64,000 nucleotides of DNA from Prochloron sp. SulCav_FS08_3_32_3330 (lineage in GTDB: Bacteria > Cyanobacteriota > Cyanobacteriia > Cyanobacteriales > DYNF01), in NCBI GenBank assembly GCA_020721205.1, contig DYNF01000001.1:1-64000 (forward strand). Reading direction: 5' to 3'. The notes beneath the pieces are model-generated. The model was not told where the DNA came from and did no database searches. It saw only the letters and a program-made list of their open reading frames with translations. This document shows positions 49,388 through 59,858 of this stretch, in pieces (position 1 is the first letter of the stretch; each line of letters begins with the position of its first letter). Both the position numbers and the translations under genes were made by a program.

Positions 49388-49930
49388 ATGCTTAAGATGA
49401 TAAACAGTATTTTAAAACTTTTCAAAATGAAGTTAATAGAGGATAATGCTTTGAAGTTCAAGCAAAAAGGTATTAACGTTGAAATTCATGCAACCAGCCA
49501 AATTATTAACCCAGAAAAAATTATTATTGGTGATGGTACTCAATTAAGTATAGGGGTAGTGATATGGGCAAATACAGATGATGATATTATCATAGGTAAA
49601 GATTCAAATATTAATGCTTATAGTTTTGTTCAAGGTAAAGTATCTATAGGGAATCATGTCATGATATCTCCATTATCCGCCATCTTTGGTGGAAGCCACG
49701 ATTTTTCAGATATTTCTAAGCCGATGAAGTATCAAGGTGGGACAATTAAAGGCATTGTAATCGAAGATGACGTTTGGATAGGCTCTCATTGTGTTATTTT
49801 GGATGGAGTTAAATTGGGTAAAGGGTGTATTATTGCAGCTGGTGCTGTTGTCACAAAAGATGTGGAAGAATATACCATTGTGGCTGGGATTCCAGCCACA
49901 AAGATTAAGAGTAGAAAATCAACTTCCTAA
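49388..49930 (+). CDS. Left-handed beta-helix acyl/acetyltransferase
   Basis: Hexapeptide repeats, DDVWIGSHCVILDGVKLGKGCIIAAGAVVTKDV. Confidence 0.88.
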   Translation: MLKMINSILKLFKMKLIEDNALKFKQKGINVEIHATSQIINPEKIIIGDGTQLSIGVVIWANTDDDIIIGKDSNINAYSFVQGKVSIGNHVMISPLSAIFGGSHDFSDISKPMKYQGGTIKGIVIEDDVWIGSHCVILDGVKLGKGCIIAAGAVVTKDVEEYTIVAGIPATKIKSRKSTS

Positions 49931-49943
49931 ATCATTTTTTTAA

Positions 49944-51641
49944 GTGAATCAACTAAATCATTATCAATTTTATCTAAATAAATATACATTCTTAATCGAA
50001 AAAATGACTAATTCTAATCAAAAAAGCAGTTATTCCCAATCAGGGGAAGATTTAATTATTAAGTTTATCTTTGATGCACTAGGTATTAATAAACCTAGTT
50101 ATATTGATATTGGTGCTTATCATCCTGAGATATTAAGTAATACTGCTTTATTTTATCAAAATGGTTCTCGTGGTCTTAATATTGAGGCAAATCCTCAATT
50201 AATTACTAATTTTATTGACCTGCGAAATGAAGATATAAATTTGAATATAGGGATAGGAGAAACCACAGAAAAACTAGATTTTTATGTCATATCTGTGCCA
50301 ACTTTAAGTACATTTTCTGAAACTGAAGCTAAACTATATACGGAAAATGAAAAGTATAAAATTGAGGAAACTATTCCCATTGAAACTTATACAGTTAATC
50401 ATGTAATTAATCATTATTTAGATGGTCATTTTCCTGATTTTTTATCCTTAGATGTGGAGGGGTTTGACTTACTAATTCTTAGGTCAATTGATTATGAAAA
50501 AAGTTATCCTTTGGTAATTTGTGTAGAAACAATTTCTTTTTCCGAAACTGGAGAAGGTATCAAAAATTTAGAAATCATTAATTTTTTAGAATCTAAAGGT
50601 TATTTAAAATATGCCGATACCTATATTAATACTATTTTTGTCAAAGCAAATGTTTGGCTGAATCAAAAAATAACTAATTATGATTTTGACCAGAAGAATA
50701 AAATAATTACTCATGCGATTTCTCATCAAGTAGATCATAACTTGATTTATCAACTTGAACTAGCAAAACAACAAATTACTGCTATGGAAAGTAGCAAATT
50801 TTGGAAGTTACGAAAAATTTGGTTTAAACTTAAAAGTTTTTTAAAATCAGATCATAATCAAGAACAAGATTCTTTTGTTAAAATTGAATCTCAAGCTAGT
50901 TCAAAATTAGAAGAAGTTAATTTAGAACAAGTTAATCTTATACCTGTACAAGTAGGAACGATAAATGAGCAACCTCGTAATCAATGGATCGAAAAACAAC
51001 TCGGACAAATACCCGCAGGATTAAGATTATTAGATGCTGGATGTGGTGAACAACAATATCGAAAATTTTGTCAGCATTTAACTTATGTTGGTCAAGATTT
51101 TGATAGTTATCATGGAGAAGGCGATCTTAAAGGCTTGCAAATGGGAAGTTGGGATCAAAGTAATATTGATATAATTAGCGATATTACTTTAATTCCTCAA
51201 CCGGATCAATCTTTTGATGTTATTTTATGTTCAGAAGTTTTTGAACATCTTCCTGATCCACTATCTGCTTTAAAAGAATTTGAACGGTTGCTTATTCCAG
51301 GAGGAAAGTTAATTTTAACTGCTCCATTTTGTAGTTTAACCCATTTCTCGCCTTATCATTTTTATTCAGGATTTAATCGTTATTTTTATGAAACTAACTT
51401 AAGTAAATATGGATTTGAGATACTAGAGATTGATATAAATGGTAACTTTTTTGAGTATGTTGCACAGGAATTACGTCGTGTAAATTATGTGGGACAGCGT
51501 TATGCTAATTATGATTTTTCTGATCAGGATCATAGTACAATTTATCAATCATTATGTCTGTTAGATACCATTAATCAACAACAAAAAGATTCTGAAGAAT
51601 TGCTTTGTTTTGGTTATCATATCTTAGCTGTAAAAAAATAA
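49944..51641 (+). CDS. FkbM-type methyltransferase fused to a second SAM methyltransferase
   Basis: SYSQSGEDLIIKFIF..YIDIGAYHPEILSNT; linker MESSKFWKLRKIWFKLK; C-term RLLDAGCGEQQYRKF, VILCSEVFEHLPDPLSALKEFERLLIPGGKL; GTG start. Confidence 0.85.
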   Translation: MNQLNHYQFYLNKYTFLIEKMTNSNQKSSYSQSGEDLIIKFIFDALGINKPSYIDIGAYHPEILSNTALFYQNGSRGLNIEANPQLITNFIDLRNEDINLNIGIGETTEKLDFYVISVPTLSTFSETEAKLYTENEKYKIEETIPIETYTVNHVINHYLDGHFPDFLSLDVEGFDLLILRSIDYEKSYPLVICVETISFSETGEGIKNLEIINFLESKGYLKYADTYINTIFVKANVWLNQKITNYDFDQKNKIITHAISHQVDHNLIYQLELAKQQITAMESSKFWKLRKIWFKLKSFLKSDHNQEQDSFVKIESQASSKLEEVNLEQVNLIPVQVGTINEQPRNQWIEKQLGQIPAGLRLLDAGCGEQQYRKFCQHLTYVGQDFDSYHGEGDLKGLQMGSWDQSNIDIISDITLIPQPDQSFDVILCSEVFEHLPDPLSALKEFERLLIPGGKLILTAPFCSLTHFSPYHFYSGFNRYFYETNLSKYGFEILEIDINGNFFEYVAQELRRVNYVGQRYANYDFSDQDHSTIYQSLCLLDTINQQQKDSEELLCFGYHILAVKK

Positions 51642-51664
51642 AAAAAATAGGAGAAATTAAAATC

Positions 51665-54600
51665 ATGTTAAATATCATTGTTTTCAGTAAAGATAGAGCT
51701 TGTCAGTTAGAATTGATGTTAAGAAGTTTGAAATTATTTTTACACAATTGGCAATCTTACTCGGTATATATTATTTATAATTATAGTAACAGTGATTATC
51801 AACAGGGTTATGAATTGGTAAAAAAGCAACACTCTGAATTTCATTATTTACCTGAATCCCAAGAGAAAATTAACAATGATTTCAAAAACAAAGTTTTAGA
51901 ATGTTTTAGTAACAATTCCCCTTATACTATGTTTTTAGTTGATGATTTAGTTTTTAAATCATTTGTTGATTTGATAGATACAACATTTCAAATTTTTGTT
52001 AATAATCCTGATATTCTTTGTTTATCTTTAAGACTTTCTCCTAATATTAAATATTGTTATACAACCAATAGTTTTTCTCCACCACCTTCCTTTGATGAAA
52101 ATTTGGTTTGGAATTGGCAAAATCAATCTAAAAATACTGATTGGGGCTATCCTATGTCTCTTGATGGGCATATATTTAGAACATTAGAAATTTATCATCT
52201 GATACTTAATCAATCATTTAATAATCCTAATACTTTTGAATCTAAGTTAGCTAATCATACTCTTTCATCTCCTCAAATGATCTGTTATTCTGAGAGTAAA
52301 ATAGTTAATATACCAGCTAATAAAGTTCAGAATATTTATAGTAATCGTTATGGGCAAATGGCTGAGGTAAATGAGTTAAATCAAAACTTTTTAAATAATA
52401 ATTGTTTAAGTCTTAAACCTATTCTTGATACTCAAAATATATCTGTTCATCAAGAAATTCCTCTACACTTTTTACCTTATTCACAAGATAAGCATGAAAT
52501 ATCAGTGATTATTTTATGTGCAAATGATGCTTTTCAACTAATTTATCAAATAGAATCTTTACTGGTTCAAACAATTTGTCCCAAAGAAATTATTTGCATT
52601 TGTAATGAAAAATATTTAACAATTATTAACACTGCTGAATTACTAAAACAGTTGTATCCGAATATAAAACTAATAATTAATTCTAGTGGTAATGATACTC
52701 AGATTATAGAAAAAATAATTACAGAAAATAATAAAGTAATTATTTTAGAGACAAATCAATCTATCTCATCCACTTTTATTGAAGATAAGTTCAATAATAA
52801 AAATCTTGAAGATACGGCTTTTAATAATTTACAAAAGCTTAAGTATGAAAAGGAGAAATTAATTTTTAAATCAGAACAAATAGAATCTCAACTACAATTT
52901 CAACTTGAATTTACAAATCCTCAATTACATCAAACTCAAATTCAATTACAACAAATTCAATCTCAATTAAATCAAACTCAAATTCAATTACAACAAACTC
53001 AGTCTCAATTAAATCAAACCCAAATTCAATTACAACAAACTCAGTCTCAATTAAATCAAACCCAAATTCAATTACAACAAACTCAAATTCAATTACAACA
53101 AACTCACATTGAAATTAATGCGATTAAAAGTAGTAAATTCTGGAAATTGCGCGAAAAATGGTTTGAATTTAGACAAAAAATAGGTATAACTAATAATGAG
53201 CAGGGATTATCTTTAAAAAAATTTAGTCGTATCGTTAAAAATAAAATTGAGATTAAACCAAAGATTATTGTAGAAATAGAACAACAAAAGTGGGATCAAA
53301 ATTTACCTTTAGTTAGTGTTATTATTCCCTGTTATAATTATGGAAAATATGTAGAAGAAGCAATAGATTCTGTTTTAAATCAAACATTTCAAAACTTGGA
53401 AATTATAGTAGTTGATGATGGTTCAACTGATCATGATACTATACAAATATTAGATAATCTTAATAAACCTAAAACAAAATTAATTAGAACAACAAATCAA
53501 AAACTTCCTGCTGCTCGTAATAATGGCATTAAATCAGCAAAAGGTAAATATATTTGTTGTTTAGATGCTGATGATTTACTTAAACCAACTTATTTAGAAA
53601 AATGCTTAATTAAATTAGAAACGGAAAACTTAGATATTTGTTGTACTTGGGTTAAAGAATTTGGAGATCATGATGTTATTCATTCTAATATAGAATTTAA
53701 TCTTGAAACTCTAATCTATCAAAATTGTCTTCATGTCTCAGCTATATTTAAACGTAGTATATGGGAGAAAACTGGTGGTTATGATGAAACAATGATTAAT
53801 GGTTATGAAGATTGGAATTTTTGGATTGCGATCTCCAAAGCTGGGGGTATAGGTGGAAAAATAGATGAACCTCTCTTTTTATATCGAAAACATGGTCATT
53901 CGATGATAAATTCTGCTTTTGAAAACCATGATATTTTGTATGAACAAATCAAGGCTAATCATCAAGAGTTATATTTTAATAAAAATATAATTAAAGAAAT
54001 TAATAGTAATCATCAAAAGTATATTGTTAAAAATGGTTATGTGAACTTAGCAAGTAGTTTTCAATATCCATCTCAGGTAAACAAAAATAAGAATCATATA
54101 TTGTTTGCACTACCTTGGATCGTAACTGGAGGTGTAGATACTGTAATTCTACAATTAACTAAAACTTTAAAAAGTCAAGGATTTACGATCACAGTTTGTA
54201 CAACTGTTAAAACAAGTCCAGATATGGGTAATAACACCCCAAAATATGAGGAATTTACCACAGAAATATATGATTTATATAAATTTATCAAACCAGAAAC
54301 TTGGTATGATTTTATTTTTTATTTGATTAAATCTAGGAATATAGATATTATTTTTCTAGCAGGTTCAAGTTATTTTTATAGCATTTTACCAAATATTAAG
54401 CAAGATTTTCCTAATATTAAAATTATTGATCAATTATATAATGAATTTGGGCATATAGATAATAATCGTCGCTATGCTAATTATATAGATATAAATATTG
54501 TTGAAAATGAAACTGTTGAAAATTGTTTGCTTTTTACCTATCAGGAGAAAAGCGAAAAAGTTTGTTTAATTAATAATGGAGTTGATACTAAATATTTTAA

Positions 54601-55195
54601 TCCTAGCACTTACAATGAAAATCTTTTTCTTAAAGTTCCTATCCCAAAAGATAAATTTATTATTTTATTTTTGGGGAGGTTTTCTGAAGAAAAATGCCCC
54701 CATCTTTTTGTCAAAATTGTTAATCATTTAAAAGATAATGATAAACTTTATTTCATTATGGCTGGGAGTGGCAACTTATATGACACAACAACTGAACTCA
54801 TAAATAAATATGAATTAGGTAATAAAATATATTTACCCGGTTTTGTGGATACCAGAGAATACTTGAGTATTTCTAATTTACTGATTTTACCTTCTCAGAT
54901 TGATGGTAGACCAAATGCAGTTTTAGAAAGCTTATCAATGGAAGTACCTGTCATTGCATCATCTGTGGGTGGTTTACCAAAGATTATTCAGGATGGATAT
55001 AATGGTTTTTTATGTGAATCTGGGAATGTGGATAATTTTGTTAATCGTATCCAAGAAGTGATTAATGATCAAAATCTTTACCTGACCATGAAAAATAATG
55101 CTAGAGATTATGCTATAAATAATCTTGATCTTACTACTGTTCAAAGTAAATATATGGAGGTATTTGATCAATTACTGCGATCAAAAAACTCCTAG
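51665..55195 (+). CDS. Multidomain glycosyltransferase (GT2-like + coiled coil + GT2 + GT4)
   Basis: VSVIIPCYNYGKYVEEAIDSVLNQTF, FLGRFSEEKCPHLFVKI, LPSQIDGRPNAVLESLSMEVPVIASSVGGLPKII; ATG 51665 with AGGAG. Confidence 0.88.
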   Translation: MLNIIVFSKDRACQLELMLRSLKLFLHNWQSYSVYIIYNYSNSDYQQGYELVKKQHSEFHYLPESQEKINNDFKNKVLECFSNNSPYTMFLVDDLVFKSFVDLIDTTFQIFVNNPDILCLSLRLSPNIKYCYTTNSFSPPPSFDENLVWNWQNQSKNTDWGYPMSLDGHIFRTLEIYHLILNQSFNNPNTFESKLANHTLSSPQMICYSESKIVNIPANKVQNIYSNRYGQMAEVNELNQNFLNNNCLSLKPILDTQNISVHQEIPLHFLPYSQDKHEISVIILCANDAFQLIYQIESLLVQTICPKEIICICNEKYLTIINTAELLKQLYPNIKLIINSSGNDTQIIEKIITENNKVIILETNQSISSTFIEDKFNNKNLEDTAFNNLQKLKYEKEKLIFKSEQIESQLQFQLEFTNPQLHQTQIQLQQIQSQLNQTQIQLQQTQSQLNQTQIQLQQTQSQLNQTQIQLQQTQIQLQQTHIEINAIKSSKFWKLREKWFEFRQKIGITNNEQGLSLKKFSRIVKNKIEIKPKIIVEIEQQKWDQNLPLVSVIIPCYNYGKYVEEAIDSVLNQTFQNLEIIVVDDGSTDHDTIQILDNLNKPKTKLIRTTNQKLPAARNNGIKSAKGKYICCLDADDLLKPTYLEKCLIKLETENLDICCTWVKEFGDHDVIHSNIEFNLETLIYQNCLHVSAIFKRSIWEKTGGYDETMINGYEDWNFWIAISKAGGIGGKIDEPLFLYRKHGHSMINSAFENHDILYEQIKANHQELYFNKNIIKEINSNHQKYIVKNGYVNLASSFQYPSQVNKNKNHILFALPWIVTGGVDTVILQLTKTLKSQGFTITVCTTVKTSPDMGNNTPKYEEFTTEIYDLYKFIKPETWYDFIFYLIKSRNIDIIFLAGSSYFYSILPNIKQDFPNIKIIDQLYNEFGHIDNNRRYANYIDINIVENETVENCLLFTYQEKSEKVCLINNGVDTKYFNPSTYNENLFLKVPIPKDKFIILFLGRFSEEKCPHLFVKIVNHLKDNDKLYFIMAGSGNLYDTTTELINKYELGNKIYLPGFVDTREYLSISNLLILPSQIDGRPNAVLESLSMEVPVIASSVGGLPKIIQDGYNGFLCESGNVDNFVNRIQEVINDQNLYLTMKNNARDYAINNLDLTTVQSKYMEVFDQLLRSKNS
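52931..53107 (+). repeat. In-frame 42-bp tandem repeat encoding Q-rich coiled coil
   Basis: QTQIQLQQ(I/T)QSQLN repeated. Confidence 0.9.
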
Positions 55196-55253
55196 TTAAA
55201 TTTCATGACAAAAATAATTTAAAAAATAATTTAAGGATCAAAGTTTTATCATA

Positions 55254-56192
55254 ATGAAAATAGGAATTACTGGAGCATCGGGGTTTTTGGGATCATATCT
55301 TCTGAGGTATTTGGTTAATTTAAAAAAATATCGGTTATATGCTCTAACCCGAACAGTGTCATCTGAAAAAATTAATAACGATGATAACGTAGTTTGGATT
55401 AAAGGGGACTTAAATTCTCCTCAAGATTGCCTTGATTTTGTACAAAATCTTGACTTAATTATTCATTTGGCACATACAAATAGCCCTCTTACTTCTAATC
55501 GAGATATTTCTAGTGATGCTTTATTAAATTTAATTCCTACATTGAATCTGTTACAAGCAATTAGAGACTGTAAAACAATTCCCCATCTAATTTATGCTAG
55601 TAGTGGAGGAGCGGTTTACAAACCTTGTAACATTCGTAAACCTTTTAAAGAATCTGACTCCTGTGAACCTTCATCTTCATACGGTATCCAGAAAATTACA
55701 GTGGAACAATACCTGCGTATGGGTTCAGAACAAGGGTGGTTAAGTGCTACGTCCCTTAGAATTGGTAATCCCTACGGCATTTTACTACCATCACAACGGA
55801 TGCAAGGTTTAATTGGGGTTGTGTTAAATCAATTACTTCATCAACAACCTGTGAAAATTTATGGAGATCCAAATAACGTCCGTGATTATATTCACTTAGA
55901 AGATATGTGTCGGATAGTTGAATTGGTGATAAATCAACCATCTACTTTTGAAATTTATAATGTAGGTAGTGGTCAAGGTTATTCCGTAAGTCAAATTTTA
56001 GATTTAATTGAAAAATTTACCGGGCTTTTGATGGTTAAAGAAATAGGACAAACAACTGGAGGTACTAAGCAGTTACCCTCATGGACAGTTTTAGATATTA
56101 CAAAAGCTTATCAAAATTTAGCATGGCAACCTATAATCGAGTTCGAGCAAGGTTTAAAAACTTTATGTGAGCAAACATTATGCAAGAAATAA
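55254..56192 (+). CDS. NAD-dependent epimerase/dehydratase (extended SDR)
   Basis: MKIGITGASGFLGSYLLRYL, YASSGGAVY, SSYGIQKITVEQYL. Confidence 0.88.
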   Translation: MKIGITGASGFLGSYLLRYLVNLKKYRLYALTRTVSSEKINNDDNVVWIKGDLNSPQDCLDFVQNLDLIIHLAHTNSPLTSNRDISSDALLNLIPTLNLLQAIRDCKTIPHLIYASSGGAVYKPCNIRKPFKESDSCEPSSSYGIQKITVEQYLRMGSEQGWLSATSLRIGNPYGILLPSQRMQGLIGVVLNQLLHQQPVKIYGDPNNVRDYIHLEDMCRIVELVINQPSTFEIYNVGSGQGYSVSQILDLIEKFTGLLMVKEIGQTTGGTKQLPSWTVLDITKAYQNLAWQPIIEFEQGLKTLCEQTLCKK

Positions 56193-57112
56193 AAGTTTCT
56201 GTTTTACTTCCCGTTTACAATGGTGGAGCAGCATTAGGTCAGGCGATCAAGTCAATTCTTAAGCAGGATTTAACTGAATTTGAATTATTAATTATTGATG
56301 ACTGCTCCACCGATAATTCCGCCACTATTATTCGTCAATATGTAAAGCAAGATTCGAGGATCAAACCAGTTTTTCACGAAGTGAATATTGGACTTGCTCA
56401 AACTTTAAATGAAGGTCTTAACTTAGCAACTTCAGATTATGTAGCACGGATGGATCAAGATGATGAATCTTTGCCAAATCGCCTTTCAGTTCAATTAAAC
56501 TATATGTCTAATCATCCTGAATCGGTAGTGGTAGGGAGCTTTATTTATCACATGGGAGCTAAACAAGAATTTGATCGCTTAGTGGAACTTCCAATTGAAG
56601 CTCAACAAATTAAAGAAACTTTAGTAAAGTACAATTGTATGTATCATCCCTCAGTAATGATGAGGCGTGGTAAAGTTTTGGAACTTGGCGGTTATCGTCG
56701 TGAGTTCAAAAATGCGGAAGATTACGATTTATGGTTACGAGTTAGTAAATTGTATCCTTTGGCAAATATCCCTGAACCGTTGTTGCGATACCGATTTTCT
56801 GTTACAGGAATGACTTTAAGCAGAAAATGGGAACAACTATTCTATGTCTATCTGGCACAAGCCACTCATGAAGATGAAAAAAAAACAATGGCGGAAGTTA
56901 CTGAAGTAGCGAAACAAATGCTAGAAAAAATGGATAAAAGCTACTTTATGAGGGAGGTGGCTAAAGGTACGGTCCAAGAATTGGTATCACTAAAATTGTG
57001 GAAAGATACCGTTAATTTAATCTGGCAATTTTCCAAGGATATTGGTTTTAAAACGTCAATACATCTTTTAGGATATATTACCAAATCATATTTTAGGTCG
57101 CATATTCCCTGA
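56180..57112 (+). CDS. Family 2 glycosyltransferase
   Basis: VSVLLPVYNGGAALGQAIKSILKQDLTEFELLIIDDCSTDNS. Confidence 0.92.
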   Translation: MQEIKVSVLLPVYNGGAALGQAIKSILKQDLTEFELLIIDDCSTDNSATIIRQYVKQDSRIKPVFHEVNIGLAQTLNEGLNLATSDYVARMDQDDESLPNRLSVQLNYMSNHPESVVVGSFIYHMGAKQEFDRLVELPIEAQQIKETLVKYNCMYHPSVMMRRGKVLELGGYRREFKNAEDYDLWLRVSKLYPLANIPEPLLRYRFSVTGMTLSRKWEQLFYVYLAQATHEDEKKTMAEVTEVAKQMLEKMDKSYFMREVAKGTVQELVSLKLWKDTVNLIWQFSKDIGFKTSIHLLGYITKSYFRSHIP

Positions 57113-57186
57113 TCTAGTGATTAGAGCCAATTCTGACACAAAAAAATAAAGTTATAGACTTTTTTATCAAAGTAGGGTACTATTAT

Positions 57187-57286
57187 ACGTCAGTTCGACA
57201 GAAGCTGAAACCCTGATTCCTTCGTTGGCTGAAAGCCTATTCTTTCGTCAGAAGATCAAAAATTGATGTTTTCGTCGAACTCACGT
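57187..57286. mobile_element. MITE-like element with ACGT(C/G)AGTTCGAC ends
   Basis: ACGTCAGTTCGACAGAAG ... TTTTCGTCGAACTCACGT. Confidence 0.6.
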
Positions 57287-57317
57287 TATTATATAAAATC
57301 CAAAATATTTTTCTTAC

Positions 57318-57409
57318 TATAGCATTTCTCAGCGTTATGAAGTACAAACAATTAGAATAGAGTCCTTATTTCATGAGTATTTCACTTCATCGTTCTGACT
57401 TTTGCTATA
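57318..57409. mobile_element. MITE-like element with TATAGCA...TGCTATA ends
   Basis: TATAGCATTTCTCAGCGTTATGAAGT ... ACTTCATCGTTCTGACTTTTGCTATA. Confidence 0.6.
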
Positions 57410-57473
57410 TATCAGTAAGTTAATCTTTAATACCTGTCAATACTTAAATAGATTTGTCAACTGGAGATAAATT

Positions 57474-58196
57474 ATGCAACGTTTCATAAAATCACTACAA
57501 AATCTTTTTTTGCCGAAGATTAATGGTAATACTTTGGCAATAACTGAAGATAATGAAAATCAAATGCAAAAACAGATTCAGGAATGTAGAGATACCCATG
57601 ATGTTCTTCTCAGTCCTAGTGTCACATATTTCGACCTAGCAGAACCAGCAATGGAAAGCCAGTGGGATGAATATATTTATCCCAATATTAAAAACTTTGA
57701 TTTAAGTATCTGCCTTGAACTTGCTCCCGGTCATGGTCGTAATACCAATAAACTTAAACAATACGCTAAGGAAATACATCTGGTTGATGTCAATCAGAGT
57801 TGCATTGATGCTTGTAAAGAAAGATTTGGGGACAAAAATGAAAATTGTAACTTCTTTTATTATGTCAATGATGGTCATACCTTAAAAGAAATCGGTGATA
57901 ATATGATCCAGTTTGTTTATTCTTGGGATGCAGTCGTTCATTTTGACAAGTTAGTAGTCAAAGATTATGTTAAAGAGTTTTTTAGAATTATGCGCCTAGG
58001 TAGTTATGGGTTTATCCATCATTCTAACTATGGTAAAATTAATTCAAGTTCGGAATGGATGAAAAATCCAGGTTGGCGATCAAATATGACAGCAGAATTG
58101 TTTGTTGAATACTGTGATGAATTTGGATTACAGATTTTAAAGCAACAAATTATTAATAACGATTTAGACTGTATATCAATTTTTTCTAAATCTTAA
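57474..58196 (+). CDS. SAM-dependent methyltransferase
   Basis: LELAPGHGRNTNKLKQYAKEIHLVDVNQSCIDACKERF. Confidence 0.8.
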   Translation: MQRFIKSLQNLFLPKINGNTLAITEDNENQMQKQIQECRDTHDVLLSPSVTYFDLAEPAMESQWDEYIYPNIKNFDLSICLELAPGHGRNTNKLKQYAKEIHLVDVNQSCIDACKERFGDKNENCNFFYYVNDGHTLKEIGDNMIQFVYSWDAVVHFDKLVVKDYVKEFFRIMRLGSYGFIHHSNYGKINSSSEWMKNPGWRSNMTAELFVEYCDEFGLQILKQQIINNDLDCISIFSKS

Positions 58197-58198
58197 TT

Positions 58199-59848
58199 AT
58201 GAAAAATATTCAATTAAATAAGCTGAACAACTTTTACCCTTATTTAGTTTTGTTCCTGTTTATTTCGCCTAGCATAGTGTGGATAATTCTGGATCAGCGA
58301 GTCTTTCCTTGGGATCAAGCTTGGTATGGACAAGTATCAGTAGAATTGTTTTATCGTTTAATCCATACTCCTTTAGACTGGTTTAAAGACATGATTTCTG
58401 CTTTTGGGATTAAAGCACCCGGAGTCGCTTGGTTAGGACAATTTTTTGTTCCTCTTGGTCAGCTTATTGGCTCAATTGAAATCGGATTACTGTTATCAAT
58501 AATAGTAACTCAATTTAGTGTTTTATTACTTATTTATCCCATAATTTTAAAATTAACAAATAGTAGATTAATTTCTGTTATTTGCTGTCTTTTCGCATCT
58601 TCTTCTCCTTTATCAGTAGGATTAAATCATCAGTATCTTGTTGAACCTTTACAAACTCTTTCTATAACTTGGATTATTCTGATCATGGTTTTTGCACCAC
58701 AATGGGATAGTAAGAGAATTATTCTCCATTTAATTAGTGCCGTATCATTAGCAATGATCGCCAAAATAACTTCTCCCTTATATTCTTTTGGGGCAATATT
58801 AGTTATTTTATATCATGTTTATAACAACAGAAATATAAATAAAAACCTTACACAAGTTAACTCTAAAAATTTGTTATCGAAAATCAAACCTTTATATATT
58901 ACCACTTTTTTATTAATCAGTGGATTTTTATTATGGTATGGCAAAAATTTAGCAAATATTTTGTCATTTACTATTCAAGCATCTTCAGGTGAAGCATCAC
59001 TTTTATATGGAGAAAAGGCAAGTTTTTTACCTAAAATACAATATTGGTTATCTTCTTTTCAAAAAAGTTTTTTTGCTCCTATTTCTTTAGTTTTTATTAT
59101 TGCACTCTTGATTTATGTTTTGATAAAAGTTTTTTTCGACTTTAAAAAAGCTTTCACACCAATTAAATTAAGTTATTTTGATATATGTAATATTGTTTCT
59201 GTAGTAGAAATATCTTTAGTTTTGATCCTCTTTAGTTTTCAAGTCAATCAAGAAAACAGATATTTACTACCAATAATACCTTATTTAGCTATTATTTTAG
59301 CTTGGATATTAAAAAAAGTAAATCAAAAAATGATAGTGGCTTTTATTGGAGGTTTATTCATATTACAATTATTCATGGTACAAGGTCAATCATTGGGTTT
59401 AACTTCCGTAAATTCTAATTTATCATATTGGTTATATCCAGTAGATACAAATAATAACAATAAACAATTATTAACAAAAGTAGTAGATGCTACCTGTAGT
59501 CAAAAAGAAAAAGAAAGATATAATATTATTGGTTTAGAATTGCCTTGGTTTAATGCCAATTCAGCCGCATATTTTTCTGCCAAGCAATTGCTAACAAAAG
59601 ACTTTCATTGTTACTATACCTCATTGGGATACGCTGAGAAAGATATAGAAAAAGCATGGCAAAGATTATTTGATTTGAATATTAATTATTTTGCCACTTT
59701 ACAACCTGAATTACAACCTAAACCAGCTAATCCATTAAATGAAGTTTCTTTACCTATGCTAAACCAAATTACAAAAAGTTCAAAATTTAAACTAGACTCA
59801 TCTATTGATAATTCATCAATTTTATTGTATAAAAAAGTTAGTCCTTAA
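58199..59848 (+). CDS. GT39-like membrane glycosyltransferase
   Basis: Multi-TM; DQRVFPWDQAWYG N-terminal acidic motif. Confidence 0.65.
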   Translation: MKNIQLNKLNNFYPYLVLFLFISPSIVWIILDQRVFPWDQAWYGQVSVELFYRLIHTPLDWFKDMISAFGIKAPGVAWLGQFFVPLGQLIGSIEIGLLLSIIVTQFSVLLLIYPIILKLTNSRLISVICCLFASSSPLSVGLNHQYLVEPLQTLSITWIILIMVFAPQWDSKRIILHLISAVSLAMIAKITSPLYSFGAILVILYHVYNNRNINKNLTQVNSKNLLSKIKPLYITTFLLISGFLLWYGKNLANILSFTIQASSGEASLLYGEKASFLPKIQYWLSSFQKSFFAPISLVFIIALLIYVLIKVFFDFKKAFTPIKLSYFDICNIVSVVEISLVLILFSFQVNQENRYLLPIIPYLAIILAWILKKVNQKMIVAFIGGLFILQLFMVQGQSLGLTSVNSNLSYWLYPVDTNNNNKQLLTKVVDATCSQKEKERYNIIGLELPWFNANSAAYFSAKQLLTKDFHCYYTSLGYAEKDIEKAWQRLFDLNINYFATLQPELQPKPANPLNEVSLPMLNQITKSSKFKLDSSIDNSSILLYKKVSP

Positions 59849-59858
59849 TCTCAAATAT

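Noticed and set aside
52931-53107. CRISPR-like repeats
   Set aside because: Continuous coding coiled-coil repeat within a glycosyltransferase, no spacers.
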